Source: Cliona cf. orientalis
Taxonomy: Eukaryota > Porifera > Demospongiae > Clionaida > Clionaidae
Direction of reading: 5' to 3'
Length of the DNA stretch: 64,000 nt
Assembly (NCBI GenBank): GCA_963930775.1
Contig: OZ005690.1
Span: 374,001 to 438,000 of the forward strand
Numbering within the stretch: position 1 is the first letter of the stretch; each line of letters begins with the position of its first letter. Shown one piece after another: positions 53,915-64,000 of the stretch. The notes under the pieces were generated by a model, which had not been told where the DNA came from, did no database searches, and saw nothing but the letters and a program-made list of their open reading frames with translations. The translations under genes were made by a program, and so were the position numbers.

Positions 53915-56431
53915 TCATTCAGTGTATTTTTCCCCTGAGTCTTGACTCTGAGCTGGTTCATTGATTTCAACCACGGAGTACGTTATGGTCGGCAGCTCTT
54001 GATCTCCAGCAGCAGATCTTTCCAGTCGATATCCGTCCAGCTCTTCTGGGGCATCGTTTAGTGGCTGTTCTTTAGGCTTTTTTTCCAGTAGCTTAGAAGA
54101 TGTCCAATCGAATGATTTCTTAACGAAAGAGCATTTATAAAGCCTGGTGTAGCGTAAGACATGAAAGACAATGACCCCCAATAAGAGGATGAAAATGATC
54201 ACGACAGACGTGTAGGCCAAAGCAACCTGGTTCCCTCCAAAGTCTAAGACGTACCATGTGAGAGCAGAAAATGCAACCAAGTTGAAATAGATAGCAGTTT
54301 CCATGACATCGAGTGGCCAGTTCTTGTAGACTCTCTTTGCAGTCACTCCCTTTAGGAGTATTAGACCACCAACGATAAAGATCGTTGCCAGGAGATCTAC
54401 TCGTGGATCGAGTGAGAAATTCAAGACTGAAATAAGGTAGAGGAGTATACGTACAATCAGCAGCAAGCCAGTCCAGTAGCGATATTGAGCAGTATAGGGA
54501 GCGTGGTAAGGCTCCATGAAGTGGCGCAGTTTCTGGTACCTCACCCATTTAAAGATGGCCTTGTCTTGATATCGTAGAAGCCACTGCCAGTGGAAGATAA
54601 GTGCAACATAAATAACACACAAGAGAAGAGCTAGTATGCCAATAGTTATCAAAAAATAAGTGGTAGCTTCAATGTCCACACTTTCTTCAGTATTCAGAGA
54701 TCCAAGGTCATACTTGATTTTTGTAACATCAACATTACGTGAACCATATGCCGGTTTAAGGTATGTCAGAGAGAGTGATGCAATGACTGCATTTAACAAC
54801 TTAGCCGAAGAAACCACGATCATGGTAGCAAGGACTGCCACTGGGTTGCCTTTGCCAATGATCTTAGCAAACTTGGAAGAACGTTCGCTGGCCACTATCA
54901 CAATTATGACCAGAAATATGACATAGACAGGAAAGGCTAATTGCAGTAGACTTTTATAAAGTTCATGTATACTGTTGATATCTGACCTCTCTGCAGGTTT
55001 AGTAAAGCAAATATCAAAGCCAATGTCAAGATTAAGCCATGAAATAAATACAGTGACAAAATTTGGAGTCGTGGATGGCAAAAAATAAATATCAGCATTT
55101 ACTGCTACAATATTAGCATAAAAGAGTATTCCATTGAGGGTACCAACAGCAACAGTCAAATTGAGAGTTAACATAAACATGACTAAGGCTATACCAGCTA
55201 CAAAAGAAGCTGCCACAATTCCTATCAGCTCTCGGAGCCAGTGATGAGAACATGAAATACAACGAGAACTGCCCAAAGAACGACTAAGGCCTGGTCTGCA
55301 TACTGCTGAACTAATAAATATTTCATATGCTGCACTGTTGTTTGTAAATACATTACCTGTCAAATTCTCTGCTGTAGTATGGTGCCGTATGTATACTACT
55401 GCAATACCCGTAATAATAATAGAATATGTATCCTTCAAAATCTCTGCTGTAGTATTTTGTTGCACTACACGAGTAATAATAATATTATTGTTAATGAATT
55501 CATTTAAATGTAGAGTTATCATGTCTGTGTTTGCTACACTCAGGACTGAGTATCCAGCTGAAGTGTTGTTGATGAACTTACTATGATCAATACTAGTGAG
55601 CACTCCATCAAAATTTAATAAATACCGACCATATGCATCATTGCCGAGAAATTCATTATAGCTGATGCCCACTTCTGTATGACTAGCTGTCAGTATCGAT
55701 CCAGTGTTGTTGATGAACTTAGTATGTTCAATGCTGGTCCTGCCATAATATCCATTCTGATTACTGACTAATTCACTGCAGCTGAGGCTCATATTATTTG
55801 TATTCCCAACTTTTAGAACATCTCCTGACCCAGTATTACTTTTAAATGTGCTGTGACTGACTGTTAGATTAGAATTAATTACACTAACTATTGCAGCACA
55901 AAATTTCCTATTTTGTGACAGGAATAAGACCCTATCTAATTTTGCTATGCTTTCTTCTATACTCAGTACAGTGCCATATGCATGGATTATTCCATTGCCA
56001 ATAAATCCTGAATTTTCAAGTTGAAATTGATTAACAGATATCACGCGATTTTCAGAACATCCAATAAACTCTAATCCACTCACGGTTACAGTGCTAATGT
56101 TCCTAAATTCAAACCTTGCACTGTGATGACAGGTGATCGTAGCCTTCAACGAAGATCCGTGCCACGCATACATGGAGAATGAGTGAACATTTTCAACAAG
56201 AAGTTCCGATTCCAAACAGTAGTTTCCTGGCAAAAAGATCAGAGTTGTGTCACTTGTGACTCTGAGATAACTGCTCAAGTTGTTGACAAACTGAGAAAGT
56301 GTGAGATTACCGCAATCACATTCCACACGATCATCACAATTTTGTATCTGTGAAGGTTGGATGATGTAGCTTGCAATGACACTGTCAGTAGCGAGGAAAC
56401 TCACGATCAAACATAGGAAGAGTTTGGCCAT
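53915..56431 (-). CDS. Receptor-like protein: beta-helix ectodomain plus multipass membrane domain, copy 2 (intact)
   Basis: 838 residues, intronless. The start MAKLFL (56431) is chosen over the ATG 51 bp upstream because it opens a signal peptide and is shared with copy 1. Residues about 25-405: Cys-paired start (NCDDRVECDCGNLTL), then repeated beta-strand turns with Asn ladders (SKFINNTS, NVFTNNSA, EFINNN), the look of a right-handed parallel beta-helix (PbH1-type) domain, heavily N-glycosylated. After a Cys pair (SSRCISCSH) come about eight hydrophobic segments from residue 415 to 770, with DIGFDICF, KFAKIIGKGNPVAVLATM, HWQWLLRYQDKAIFKWVRY, EPYHAPYTAQYRYWTG and KNWPLDVMETA as the most motif-like parts. 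The cytosolic tail is acidic with ITYSVVEINEP near the end. From memory, similar multipass proteins are numerous in sponges and cnidarians; function unknown. Not a classical seven-helix GPCR as far as I can see. Confidence 0.87.
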   Translation of the reverse strand: MAKLFLCLIVSFLATDSVIASYIIQPSQIQNCDDRVECDCGNLTLSQFVNNLSSYLRVTSDTTLIFLPGNYCLESELLVENVHSFSMYAWHGSSLKATITCHHSARFEFRNISTVTVSGLEFIGCSENRVISVNQFQLENSGFIGNGIIHAYGTVLSIEESIAKLDRVLFLSQNRKFCAAIVSVINSNLTVSHSTFKSNTGSGDVLKVGNTNNMSLSCSELVSNQNGYYGRTSIEHTKFINNTGSILTASHTEVGISYNEFLGNDAYGRYLLNFDGVLTSIDHSKFINNTSAGYSVLSVANTDMITLHLNEFINNNIIITRVVQQNTTAEILKDTYSIIITGIAVVYIRHHTTAENLTGNVFTNNSAAYEIFISSAVCRPGLSRSLGSSRCISCSHHWLRELIGIVAASFVAGIALVMFMLTLNLTVAVGTLNGILFYANIVAVNADIYFLPSTTPNFVTVFISWLNLDIGFDICFTKPAERSDINSIHELYKSLLQLAFPVYVIFLVIIVIVASERSSKFAKIIGKGNPVAVLATMIVVSSAKLLNAVIASLSLTYLKPAYGSRNVDVTKIKYDLGSLNTEESVDIEATTYFLITIGILALLLCVIYVALIFHWQWLLRYQDKAIFKWVRYQKLRHFMEPYHAPYTAQYRYWTGLLLIVRILLYLISVLNFSLDPRVDLLATIFIVGGLILLKGVTAKRVYKNWPLDVMETAIYFNLVAFSALTWYVLDFGGNQVALAYTSVVIIFILLLGVIVFHVLRYTRLYKCSFVKKSFDWTSSKLLEKKPKEQPLNDAPEELDGYRLERSAAGDQELPTITYSVVEINEPAQSQDSGEKYTE

Positions 56432-56980
56432 CTGAATTATTGTGAATGCAATGAATGTCATACATGCATGCAAGCATTGCAAGATCTAACGTGGATTTGG
56501 TCATACACATTAATAATATTATTATTACTATACATCAGATAATAATACTAAAATTAATAATATTATTTGCTAGGTCAGGGAACTATTTTGTATACACTGC
56601 ATAACTATTATATAGCATAAGATATATTATAATAATATTATAGCTGACCATTATTGTGTCAGGTCCCGGATCAAATGTTATTCAATTTATAGCTTTCAGC
56701 AGATAGCTAGCTATAGCTATAGCTGATGATACTTGAGTATAGAGTGCTTTTCTGATGTGTGTATTACAGAGTAGCTGTAGCTGCCCTCTTTTAAATTATT
56801 CCAGATTATTATTACTGATCTTGACTCGGAACAGTAGCCAACTCTGTTATGGTTGCTGAAACTTTCAGTTATTTTTACTCTGATCTGCTATATAAACTCG
56901 CTCTTATGGGCTTAAATAATCTTGGATCCTGTATTCTGGATGTGCATGACAATCATCCCTCAGATACAGGACAGAATCGT

Positions 56981-57557
56981 CCCACGTATTCAGACAACAA
57001 TTGTATCAGTCATGCATAATATGAGATATAGCTTTCGTGGAAAAGCATCATCATCATCAATCATCGATCACTGAATAGTAGGAAGTATTGACTCCCACAC
57101 TATACACCCATGTTAATAATAATAATTATTACAAGCAAGTTGAGATGATCTCGAAGGTATATTTTCTGATAATTTTGGAGAGTATCCACCTACGCACTTT
57201 TATACTAATAAAGATCGGACCTTAAGGCCACTCGCCACTCTTCTTTGTGCACACAGCCCTACAGTTCTGACCAATCCTGAGCCTTGTAGTGCGGACTTTC
57301 TCTCTGCATTCATAGCAACCGGGCACATCCAAGACGCATATCATATCCACGCCCTCGTGTAATGACACGGACTATAATTATAAGAAAAATGATCATCTGA
57401 AAAATATTTTTTGTTGTACATAGTATAACTAATTTAATTACTGCATTTTTCTTATAATGAAAACAGATGACAAAATTTAAAGTATTTCTAGAATCATTTT
57501 CCATATTCACCTGTATCTGTGCCAAATTTCATGTTTTGATACTCTTAATTATGATCA
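56981..57557. other. Spacer with decayed repeats
   Basis: No gene supported. 57070-57135 echoes one arm of the 51260-51455 palindrome (GACTCCCACACT). 57400-57545 is an inverted relative of the 17020-17160 region (ATTTGGCACAGATA, TCATCTGTTTTC words). Confidence 0.65.
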
Positions 57558-57919
57558 AATTTGTATGGTGGCCGAGAAGGACACTGTTCGTGGTACACAT
57601 TGATCCCGACGCATGAACCCCTCTCCCAACGTACGATTTCTGACACACGAAACTGTTTTGATATGTATACCTTGTTGCATATATGTATAGAGTAAAGTAC
57701 TGTAGTGTAATCGTAGTAATCCACTCTGTGTTTGTACATTAATTTTGTAGGGATATTAGCTAATGTGTAGTTCTTGAAATACATGAAGTTTACTGGGAAA
57801 CTCATCTCATGCATGTAGATGCGCATGACATAATACACTACACAAGCTTGCACACAATCATGTGTAGCGTACTCCAATTCCTGGTAGTATAGCTACTGTA
57901 TGCATAACAAAAGCAGTGC

Positions 57920-58083
57920 GTGCATGTTGATGAACTATTGGATGAGCTGGACTGCCCAGTCAACACTGATGACTACAACACACTGCCGCTCCTCAGGCCC
58001 ACCCCACTGGTGGAGCCAACTTACTCTGTAGTGGAGTTGTCCAAGCCTCGATGCTTGTGGTCAGGCAGCATCAAAATCAGATG
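57920..58083 (+). pseudogene. C-terminal relic, possibly of the receptor family
   Basis: Open frame reading ELLDELDCPVNTDDYNTLP, then PTPLVEPTYSVVELSKP. The TYSVVE(I/L) word and acidic Leu-rich lead resemble the receptor C-termini (ITYSVVEINEP). No membrane domain is attached, so this is a detached tail. A parallel relic lies at 59405-59545. The relationship rests on a short motif and could be chance. Confidence 0.45.
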
Positions 58084-59404
58084 ATACAGATTATGATCAA
58101 GTGAAGGACACAGACCGCCTACCGGGGGTCGTAGAATTTGAGTTCATGATTAAAAATAAATGATGCAGTTTGATTGTTGCAAAGCATAATTATGTTTATG
58201 ATTCAGTAACAAAAGATGTGATTTGAAGTTTATATAATATTACACTAATTAAAATTGCTTCTTTGTATAGTTTTCTGTGTATAATATTTTATATAGATGC
58301 ATGTGAAATTAATATAATTGGATACAAAAGTAGTTAATGAACCATGTGTATATTTTCTTGTCTTACTATTCTCAAGATATTGATTTTGTCTCTGCATCAC
58401 ATGTACACTACCTACATAATTTTTGTACTTAGTCTAGATCTGCCGATCTGGCATGCACATGGTACATAATTATAATAATTGTGTACATAGCTACCATGCA
58501 ATCGGTATTAGTGCATTCTTGTGGTTACTCTCTACAACACTGCTACGTATAGTAGCTGCTTGATTTTTTACAGAGTGCAGAGAATGAACGATAATAATAT
58601 TATAGTCAAGAGACCAAAGCAAGCCATGGTGATTTTCCAATGCCAATATTTATGCTGAAAATGGTTACTGCTTGAGATAATTGTGAGCAGCTAATTGATC
58701 AACTTAGAGGAATGGTTCTACTGGCTATCTACAAGTATCTATTACCAAGAATTGGAGTACGCTAATATTGATTAACTGGCAATTAAAGAATCTTATGATG
58801 ATCATAAGCTATTATAATCATCTGAGCCAGTTGACAAGCTAAGCATGAATGAATGTCTCTCTCTATGTATAGCAACCAATTAGCTAGCTATGGGATAAAA
58901 ATTTATGGCTGCACTGAAGTACTTCCACTAATTACATCCCTAGTTATATAATAGCAATTTACTTTCCTGAAACAGTAAAGGTATCAAATCTATGGTGGCC
59001 GAGAAGGACACTGTCCGTGGTACACATTGATCCCGATGCATGAACCCCTCTCCCGACGTTCCTCTTGCCCCGACATGCATTTCCCAATGTTCGTTTACCC
59101 AATGCATGAACCCCTCTTCCAACGTGCGATTTCCGATGCGCGAAACTGTTTTGATATGTAGCTTGTTGCATGTAAGTATAGAGTAAAGTACTGTAGTGTA
59201 ATCATAGTAATCCACTCTGTGTTTGTACATTAATTTTGTAGGGATACTAGCTAATGTGTAGTTCTTGAAGTACATGAAGTTTACTGGGAAAGTCATCTCA
59301 TGTAGATACGCATGACATAATACACTACACAAGCTTGCACACAATCATGTGTAGCGTACTCCAATTCCTGGTAGTATACTGTATGCATAACAAAAGCAGT
59401 GCAT

Positions 59405-59545
59405 GCATGTTGATGAACTATTGGATGAGCTGGACTGCCCAGTCAACACTGATGACTACAACACACTGCCGCTCCTCAGGCCCACCCCACCGGTGGAGCC
59501 AACCTACTCTATAGTGGAGTTGTCCAAGCCTCGTGGTCAGGTAGC
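59405..59545 (+). pseudogene. Second C-terminal relic
   Basis: Same frame as 57920-58083 with minor changes (PTYSIVELSKP) and an earlier stop. Lies at the same position in repeat unit B. Confidence 0.45.
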
Positions 59546-60482
59546 ATCATGCAGATGATACAGATTATGATCAAGTGAAGGACACAGACCGCCTACCGGG
59601 GGTCGTAGAATTTGAGTTCATGGTAAAATAAATGAAGCAGTTTGATTGTTGCAAAGCATAATTATGTTTATGATTCAGTAACAAAAAGGAGTAATTTGAT
59701 ACCTTCAAAGTTTATATAATGTTACACTAATTAAAATTGCTTCTTTGTATATAGTTTTCTGTGTATAACTATATAGATGCATGTGCATGAAATTAATGTA
59801 ATTGGATACAAAAGTAGTTAATGACCCATGTGTATATTTCTTATCTTACTATTCTCAAGATATTGATTTTATCTCTGCATCACATATACACTACCGCAGG
59901 CTACATAATTTTTGTACTTAGTCTAGATCTGCCGATCTGGCATGCACATGGTACATAATAATATATGTACATGCAATCAGTATTAGTGCATTCTTGTGGT
60001 TACTCTCTACAACACTGCTATATACGTATAGTAGCTGCTTGATTTTTTACAGAGTGCAGAGAATAGTCAAGAGACCAAAGCAAGCCATGGTGATTTTTCA
60101 ATGCCAATATTTATACTGAAATCTCGAGATAATTGTGAGCAGGTAGTTGATCAACTTAGAGGAATGATTCTACTGGCTATCTACATCTATCTACTACCAG
60201 GAATTAGAGTACACTACACATGATTGTGTACAAGCTTATATGTATTGTATTATATTATGTCATGCGTATCTACATGAGATGAGTTTCCCAGTAAACTTCA
60301 TGTACTTCAAGAACTACACATATCCCTATAGAATTAATGTACAAACATAGAGTGGATTACTACGATTACATAAAAGTACTTTACTCTATACATACATACA
60401 ACAAGCTACATATGGAAACAGTTTCGCGCGGGCTACTTCTAACCTGAAACGGATGTGGGGACACATTATATCCATGGTCATA

Positions 60483-60671
60483 CAGGCGCTGATCCAGAAA
60501 ATTTTCATGGAAGGTGGCTGACGGGGTGGCTACCCATAGTAAACCATACTGGTGCAAAGGGGGTGGCTGGTTAATAATGGTGGACATCTACTATACTATG
60601 TTGCATAAAAGAATTGGTGAAGGGGGGTGGCTAGCCACCCTATCCACCCCCCCCCCCTGGATCAGCCCCTG
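60483..60671. mobile_element. hAT-like MITE, CAGGGGCTGATC family, copy 3
   Basis: 189 bp, inverted orientation relative to copies 1 and 2, ends CAGGCGCTGATCC and GGATCAGCCCCTG, flanked by TCATA on both sides (60478-60482, 60672-60676). An independent insertion, confirming 5-bp target duplications. Confidence 0.9.
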
Positions 60672-60676
60672 TCATA

Positions 60677-61484
60677 GCTACTACTGTATATGAAATGGAG
60701 TTCCAATTTCTTATAGTTGAAAGTGATGCAAAACAACTGGCTTTACGATTTGATTTTAGCCTCAAGCTTGGAATCCAATTTCCTCCGTACATTTTTATAG
60801 ATAACAACTTTAGCTGCACCTCTGCTCAAGTTTTAATCAATGTAGCTCAGTACAGTCTGGTGGGCCACAGCACATAATATATTGCTACTATATTCTATAT
60901 TACATTTGGTGATGTCTGAGGTAGCCCTGACATGGTTTCAATATTGAAATGTTGGCCCGTGACCATCAATACCTTGGCCACCCCTGGCCCTTTGAAGTTT
61001 GTATAGGAAGCCATGCATTTGCAATGTTTCCCGCCCACGCGCTACGTGAGGGGCGGGGCCTCGCGCGCACCGTGCATAAACGTGACTACCTTTACCAGAT
61101 TTGGTCAGAATTGTTGCCTACTTGCATTGTATGGCTCTACTATGCATCCAGCTCGACTATGTGGTGATTTCTGGACAATATTTTCTTCTGCTTAGTGTGT
61201 GGTCCCCTTGAAAAAAGGAAAAGATTGATCGGAAAATGATACACAAAATTATATAAATTTAATTTTAAAAATGCCTCCTTTCCCATACCCTATCTCTGCT
61301 CTTTAACCTCTCCCCCTAGCCTCTTTGGGTCAAGTGGCATAAATGGCCCCCAAATTTTTGCACGTTACTGTGACAGGCCAGGGTTTTAGGTCACCAGTGT
61401 CTTCTATATAATATGGTTGAAAATTTCCGCAGGGCCATTCTTGCCACTTCATACAAATAATAATAGTGCGTGTAGGGTATCATG
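60677..61484. other. No gene seen
   Basis: Only short ORFs. Contains a fragment related to the MITE word AAACGTGAC.ACCTTTACC at about 61078 and a GC-rich stretch (CGCGCGCAC) near 61065. Confidence 0.6.
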
Positions 61485-61843
61485 TAATGCACCTGTCAAT
61501 GGCATGCCCCACTATCCCCCTCCCGCGCAAAACCAAGGGGTACCAAGGGGTTTTTACAGGAGAAGCTGGACCTAGGGTGGGGCATTTGATTTTTCCGTGC
61601 ACAATGATATAAACTAGAGGGTGTGGCTCATGAGACTATGATTACCACGTCATAACAGAAGCAGCATGAATGCAATCAAATCCCCTATGTTCCCCTAGGA
61701 TACACTAGGTACTGAATAGGGGATTTGACTTCAAATATTGCTCCGACCCTGGGGCAATTGAAATGATCATTGTCAAATCCCCTAGTATGCCCCTACTTGG
61801 AGCGGGAGGGGGATACTGGGGCATACCGTTGACAGATGCATAA
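61485..61843. mobile_element. Probable MITE with about 45-bp inverted ends
   Basis: Left TAATGCACCTGTCAATGGCA then TGCCCCACTATCCCCCTCCC; the right end is its diverged complement (GGGAGGGGGATACTGGGGCA, TTGACAGATGCATAA). Internal repeats of TCAAATCCCCTA. It abuts the start of duplication unit 3. Target duplication not clear. Confidence 0.75.
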
Positions 61844-61938
61844 TGGATGAGAAAGAGAGGGAGGGAGGGAGAGAGAGAAAGAAAGAGAGGGGGAGGCAGA
61901 AAAACAGTGATATCGATGTCAAATTTTTGTCTCCTCAG

Positions 61939-61963
61939 CTCTGGAGCTGCTACCATTCACTAG
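61939..61963 (+). pseudogene. Remnant of the last TTC6-like exon (unit 3)
   Basis: CTCCTCAG acceptor followed by CTCTGGAGCTGC, then directly TACCATTCACTAG: the two ends of exon 47727-47857 with the middle deleted. The flanking purine-rich intron (61850-61900) also matches, marking the left part of unit 3. Confidence 0.88.
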
Positions 61964-62076
61964 TGAGTACCACAATATCATCTGGTTAACAGTCATATTT
62001 TATCACAAATTATTAGTAGTACACACACTCCATGATTGGTAACCATTGTCACAAAAATTAATATCAAAATTATTCA

Positions 62077-62736
62077 TCTTCACCAATTGCTATTAAGGAC
62101 ACTCCTCTCGTCAAAGTATTTTCATACAAGTACCTCGGTGTGTGGATTACTTCCACACTTAATTGGTCAATACAAGTTGAGGAGACCTGCAAGAAGGCAA
62201 GACGTCAAATTGGCTTTCTTTATAGGAGGTTCTATAAGTATGCTAGTAACCCAACCTTCCTCAGACTATACTTATCCTACGTTCGTCCACATCTCGAATA
62301 TGCAGCTGCTGTTTGGGATCCTCATCAACGTAGCTTAATAAACACTTTAGAACGTGTACAGAAGTTTGCCCTCAAAGTCTCTACTAGGGACTGGAATGCT
62401 GATTATGATACTCTAATTAGAACCTGCAACATACCTACTTTGGAAGAGCGGCGTCAGCTCCTTAAGCTATCCATATTGTACCAAATCATTAATGGCCAAC
62501 TTGTGATTCCTGGGGCTCCAATTGAGAGGAGAATACAACAGAGATCTCTAAGAAACTCTACTTCAACTTTATTGCAAAGACTGGTCGCCCATACAAATGC
62601 CCACTTGTATTTGTTTTTTCCCAACACAATTGCTCTGTGGAATGATCTGGCCCCTTCTGTGCAGATGAGTGAATCTCTTTATATTTTTAAACGCTCCTTA
62701 CATACGTTTTTACATAACACTTATCATGTTTCTTGA
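62077..62736 (+). mobile_element. 5'-truncated non-LTR retrotransposon (LINE), end of reverse transcriptase
   Basis: About 220 open codons matching the region after the RT catalytic core of CR1/Jockey/RTE-type LINEs: YKYLGVWI, KKARRQIGFLYRRFYKYA, YVRPHLEYAAAVWDPH, LERVQKFALKV, IPTLEERRQLLKLSILYQI, and a tail ending in LHTFLHNTYH. No endonuclease or YxDD core is present, so it is a dead-on-arrival 3' fragment. The open frame suggests recent insertion. It separates the left part of duplication unit 3 from its receptor gene. Confidence 0.9.
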
Positions 62737-62845
62737 ATGTTGTGTTTGTGTTTTGTCCTTTAATGGGTACATTGTAAGTTAGCTTATTGCTATTTATGTA
62801 TCCTTGCATTATACTATGCAAAATTATTATATACAAAAATTAAAT

Positions 62846-63068
62846 GAAGGGTCGAGAACCAGAGTGGCCTAACCCCAAATTGAATGTGGGAATTGTCTAA
62901 AAAGCTCAAATATGGACTAAAAACCAAACACCCTACTCTACCAAATCACTCAAATTTTCAAAAATGTGAATTTTCTGTAGCTCATGAAATGCATTTTAAA
63001 CATGTTTTCAAGATTAGGGGGGCTAACTCATAATTTGTGGGTTAGGCCACTCTGGTTCTGAGCCCTTC
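62846..63068. mobile_element. MITE with GAAGGG...CCAGAGTGGCC ends
   Basis: 223 bp, inverted ends of about 30 bp (left GAAGGGTCGAGAACCAGAGT, right complement GAAGGGCTCAGAACCAGAGT, both continuing GGCCTAACCC). AAAT on both sides may be a 4-bp target duplication. Inserted just after the LINE. Confidence 0.9.
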
Positions 63069-63252
63069 AAATATGTACTAGAGTTGTACAACTAATTCAA
63101 GGGGTAACTTTTATACAAATACATACAGTAAATACGACTATATAATATTATTATAAAACTAATGTACACACATAAATTTAATTTAATTATGACTGGCGGC
63201 AAATAAAGTACTGAATAATGCGTGCACATTGCGTGATAAAGTTTGCTCTTCA

Positions 63253-64000
63253 TCATTCAGTGTATTTTTCCCCTGAGTCTTGACTCTGAGCCGGTTCATT
63301 GATTTCAACCACCGAGTACGTTATGGTCGGTAGCTCTTGATCTCCAGCAGCAGATCTTTCCAGTCGATATCCATCCAGCTCTTCTGGGGCATTGTTTAGT
63401 GGCTGTTCCTTAGGCTTTTTCTCCAGTAGCTTAGAAGACGTCCATTCAAATGATTTCTTAACAAAAGAGCATTTATAAAGTCTGGTGTAGCGTAAGACAT
63501 GAAAGATAATGACCCCCAATAAGAGGATGAAAATGATCATGACAGATGTGTAGGCTAAAGCAACCTGGTTCCCTCCAAAGTCTAAGATGTACCACGTGAG
63601 AGCTGAAAAAGCAACCAGGTTGAAGTAGATAGAAGTTTCCATGATATCAAGTGGCCAGTTCTTGTAGACTCTCTTTGCAGTCACTCCCTTTAGGAGTATT
63701 AGACCACCAACGATAAAGATCGTCGCCAGGAGATCTACTCGTGGATCGAGTGAGAAATTCAAGACTGAAATAAGGTACAGAAGTATACGTACAAACAGCA
63801 GCAAGCCAGTCCAGTAGCGATACTGAGCAGTATAGGGAGCGTGGTAAGGCTCTATAAAGTGGCGCAGTTTCTGGTACCTCACCCACTTAAAGATGGCCTT
63901 GTCTTGGTATCGTAGAAGCCACTGCCAGTGGAAGATAAGTGCAGCATAAATAACACACAAGAGAAAAACCACTATGTTAATAGTTATCAAAGAATAAGCG
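63253..64000 (-). CDS. Receptor-like multipass protein, copy 3 (N-terminus outside window)
   Basis: C-terminal 245 or more codons of a third paralogue, open up to the window edge. Keeps HWQWLLRYQDKAIFKWVRY, EPYHAPYTAQYRYWTG, KNWPLDIMETSIYF, and a tail ending in EPAQSQDSGEKYTE exactly like copy 2. The ectodomain must lie to the right of the window. No frameshift seen in this part. Confidence 0.88.
   Translation of the reverse strand, partial: AYSLITINIVVFLLCVIYAALIFHWQWLLRYQDKAIFKWVRYQKLRHFIEPYHAPYTAQYRYWTGLLLFVRILLYLISVLNFSLDPRVDLLATIFIVGGLILLKGVTAKRVYKNWPLDIMETSIYFNLVAFSALTWYILDFGGNQVALAYTSVMIIFILLLGVIIFHVLRYTRLYKCSFVKKSFEWTSSKLLEKKPKEQPLNNAPEELDGYRLERSAAGDQELPTITYSVVEINEPAQSQDSGEKYTE

Larger units (their letters stand above)
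52270..56980. repeat. Segmental duplication unit 2
   Basis: Second copy of the 46472-51185 unit, in direct orientation about 5.8 kb downstream. Contains three TTC6 exon copies and the intact receptor gene. Confidence 0.93.
57558..60425. repeat. 1.2-kb direct repeat pair plus inverted partial third copy
   Basis: Unit A 57558-58760 and unit B 58992-60205 share sequence from TATGGTGGCCGAGAAGGACA to the CTACTGGCTATCTAC end. A third copy of the first about 230 bp is inverted at about 60205-60425. Each full unit contains the C-terminal relic noted separately. Antisense ORFs (57545-57877, 58940-59344) are not recognisable proteins. Confidence 0.9.

Noticed and set aside
57545..59344. Antisense ORFs 57545-57877 and 58940-59344 as a duplicated gene
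   Set aside because: The shared part is short, and the two frames diverge in length and ends; no signal peptide or domain; better explained by the direct repeat.
62077..62736. Active retrotransposon
   Set aside because: Only the region after the catalytic core is present; no endonuclease or polymerase active site.

Overview
The window is nuclear DNA from an intron-rich, early-branching animal. The genes have many short GT-AG introns packed tightly together. Adjacent genes are often head-to-head across 75-150 bp. Introns are full of microsatellites, minisatellites and short non-autonomous transposons. The gene set (SAMM50, CEPT1, MCM9, PIGQ, a TTC6-like protein, a fatty acyl-CoA reductase), together with expanded families of secreted Cys-rich and multipass proteins, suggests a marine sponge, most likely a demosponge. 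This is inference from gene style and family memory; no species-diagnostic marker was seen, and a cnidarian or placozoan is not excluded.

Layout. 1-3412 (+): last seven exons of a fatty acyl-CoA reductase. 3413-6037: intergenic repeats. 6038-10087 (-): complete nine-exon SAMM50, head-to-head with an intronless disordered-protein gene at 10237-11877 (+). 12157-22424 (-): CDP-alcohol phosphotransferase CEPT1/CHPT1, whose 7.4 kb first intron holds a tandem duplication carrying two copies of a secreted Cys-rich protein gene. 22566-23209 (-): a weak hypothetical gene. 23284-28523 (+): sixteen-exon MCM9. 28596-29759 (-): intronless PIGQ (Gpi1), head-to-head with a very large TTC6-like TPR gene at 29903-47857 (+, 28 exons, 2788 codons by my splice model). 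One TTC6 intron hosts an antisense, intronless membrane coiled-coil gene (36115-36804).

From 46.5 kb to the end the window is a young segmental amplification. A 4.7 kb unit contains the last three TTC6 exons plus, on the opposite strand, an intronless receptor-like gene (signal peptide, Asn-rich beta-helix-like ectodomain, multipass C-terminal half). It occurs at 46472-51185 (receptor broken by a 4-bp insertion), at 52270-56980 (receptor intact, TTC6 tail frameshifted), and partly at 61843-64000 (receptor running off the window; TTC6 tail reduced to 25 bp). Between units 2 and 3 lies another set of repeats (57558-60425) carrying relics of what may be a related C-terminus.

The housekeeping genes cover mitochondrial outer-membrane protein insertion (SAMM50), ER phospholipid synthesis (CEPT1), ether/wax lipid alcohol supply (FAR), the first step of GPI-anchor synthesis (PIGQ) and DNA repair helicase activity (MCM9). 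They are neighbours but share no obvious pathway. The novel content is the receptor array, the nested secreted-protein pair, and a rich set of miniature inverted-repeat elements, several sharing a TACCGTA/TACCATA terminus, plus a 9-bp-based minisatellite in introns of three unrelated genes.
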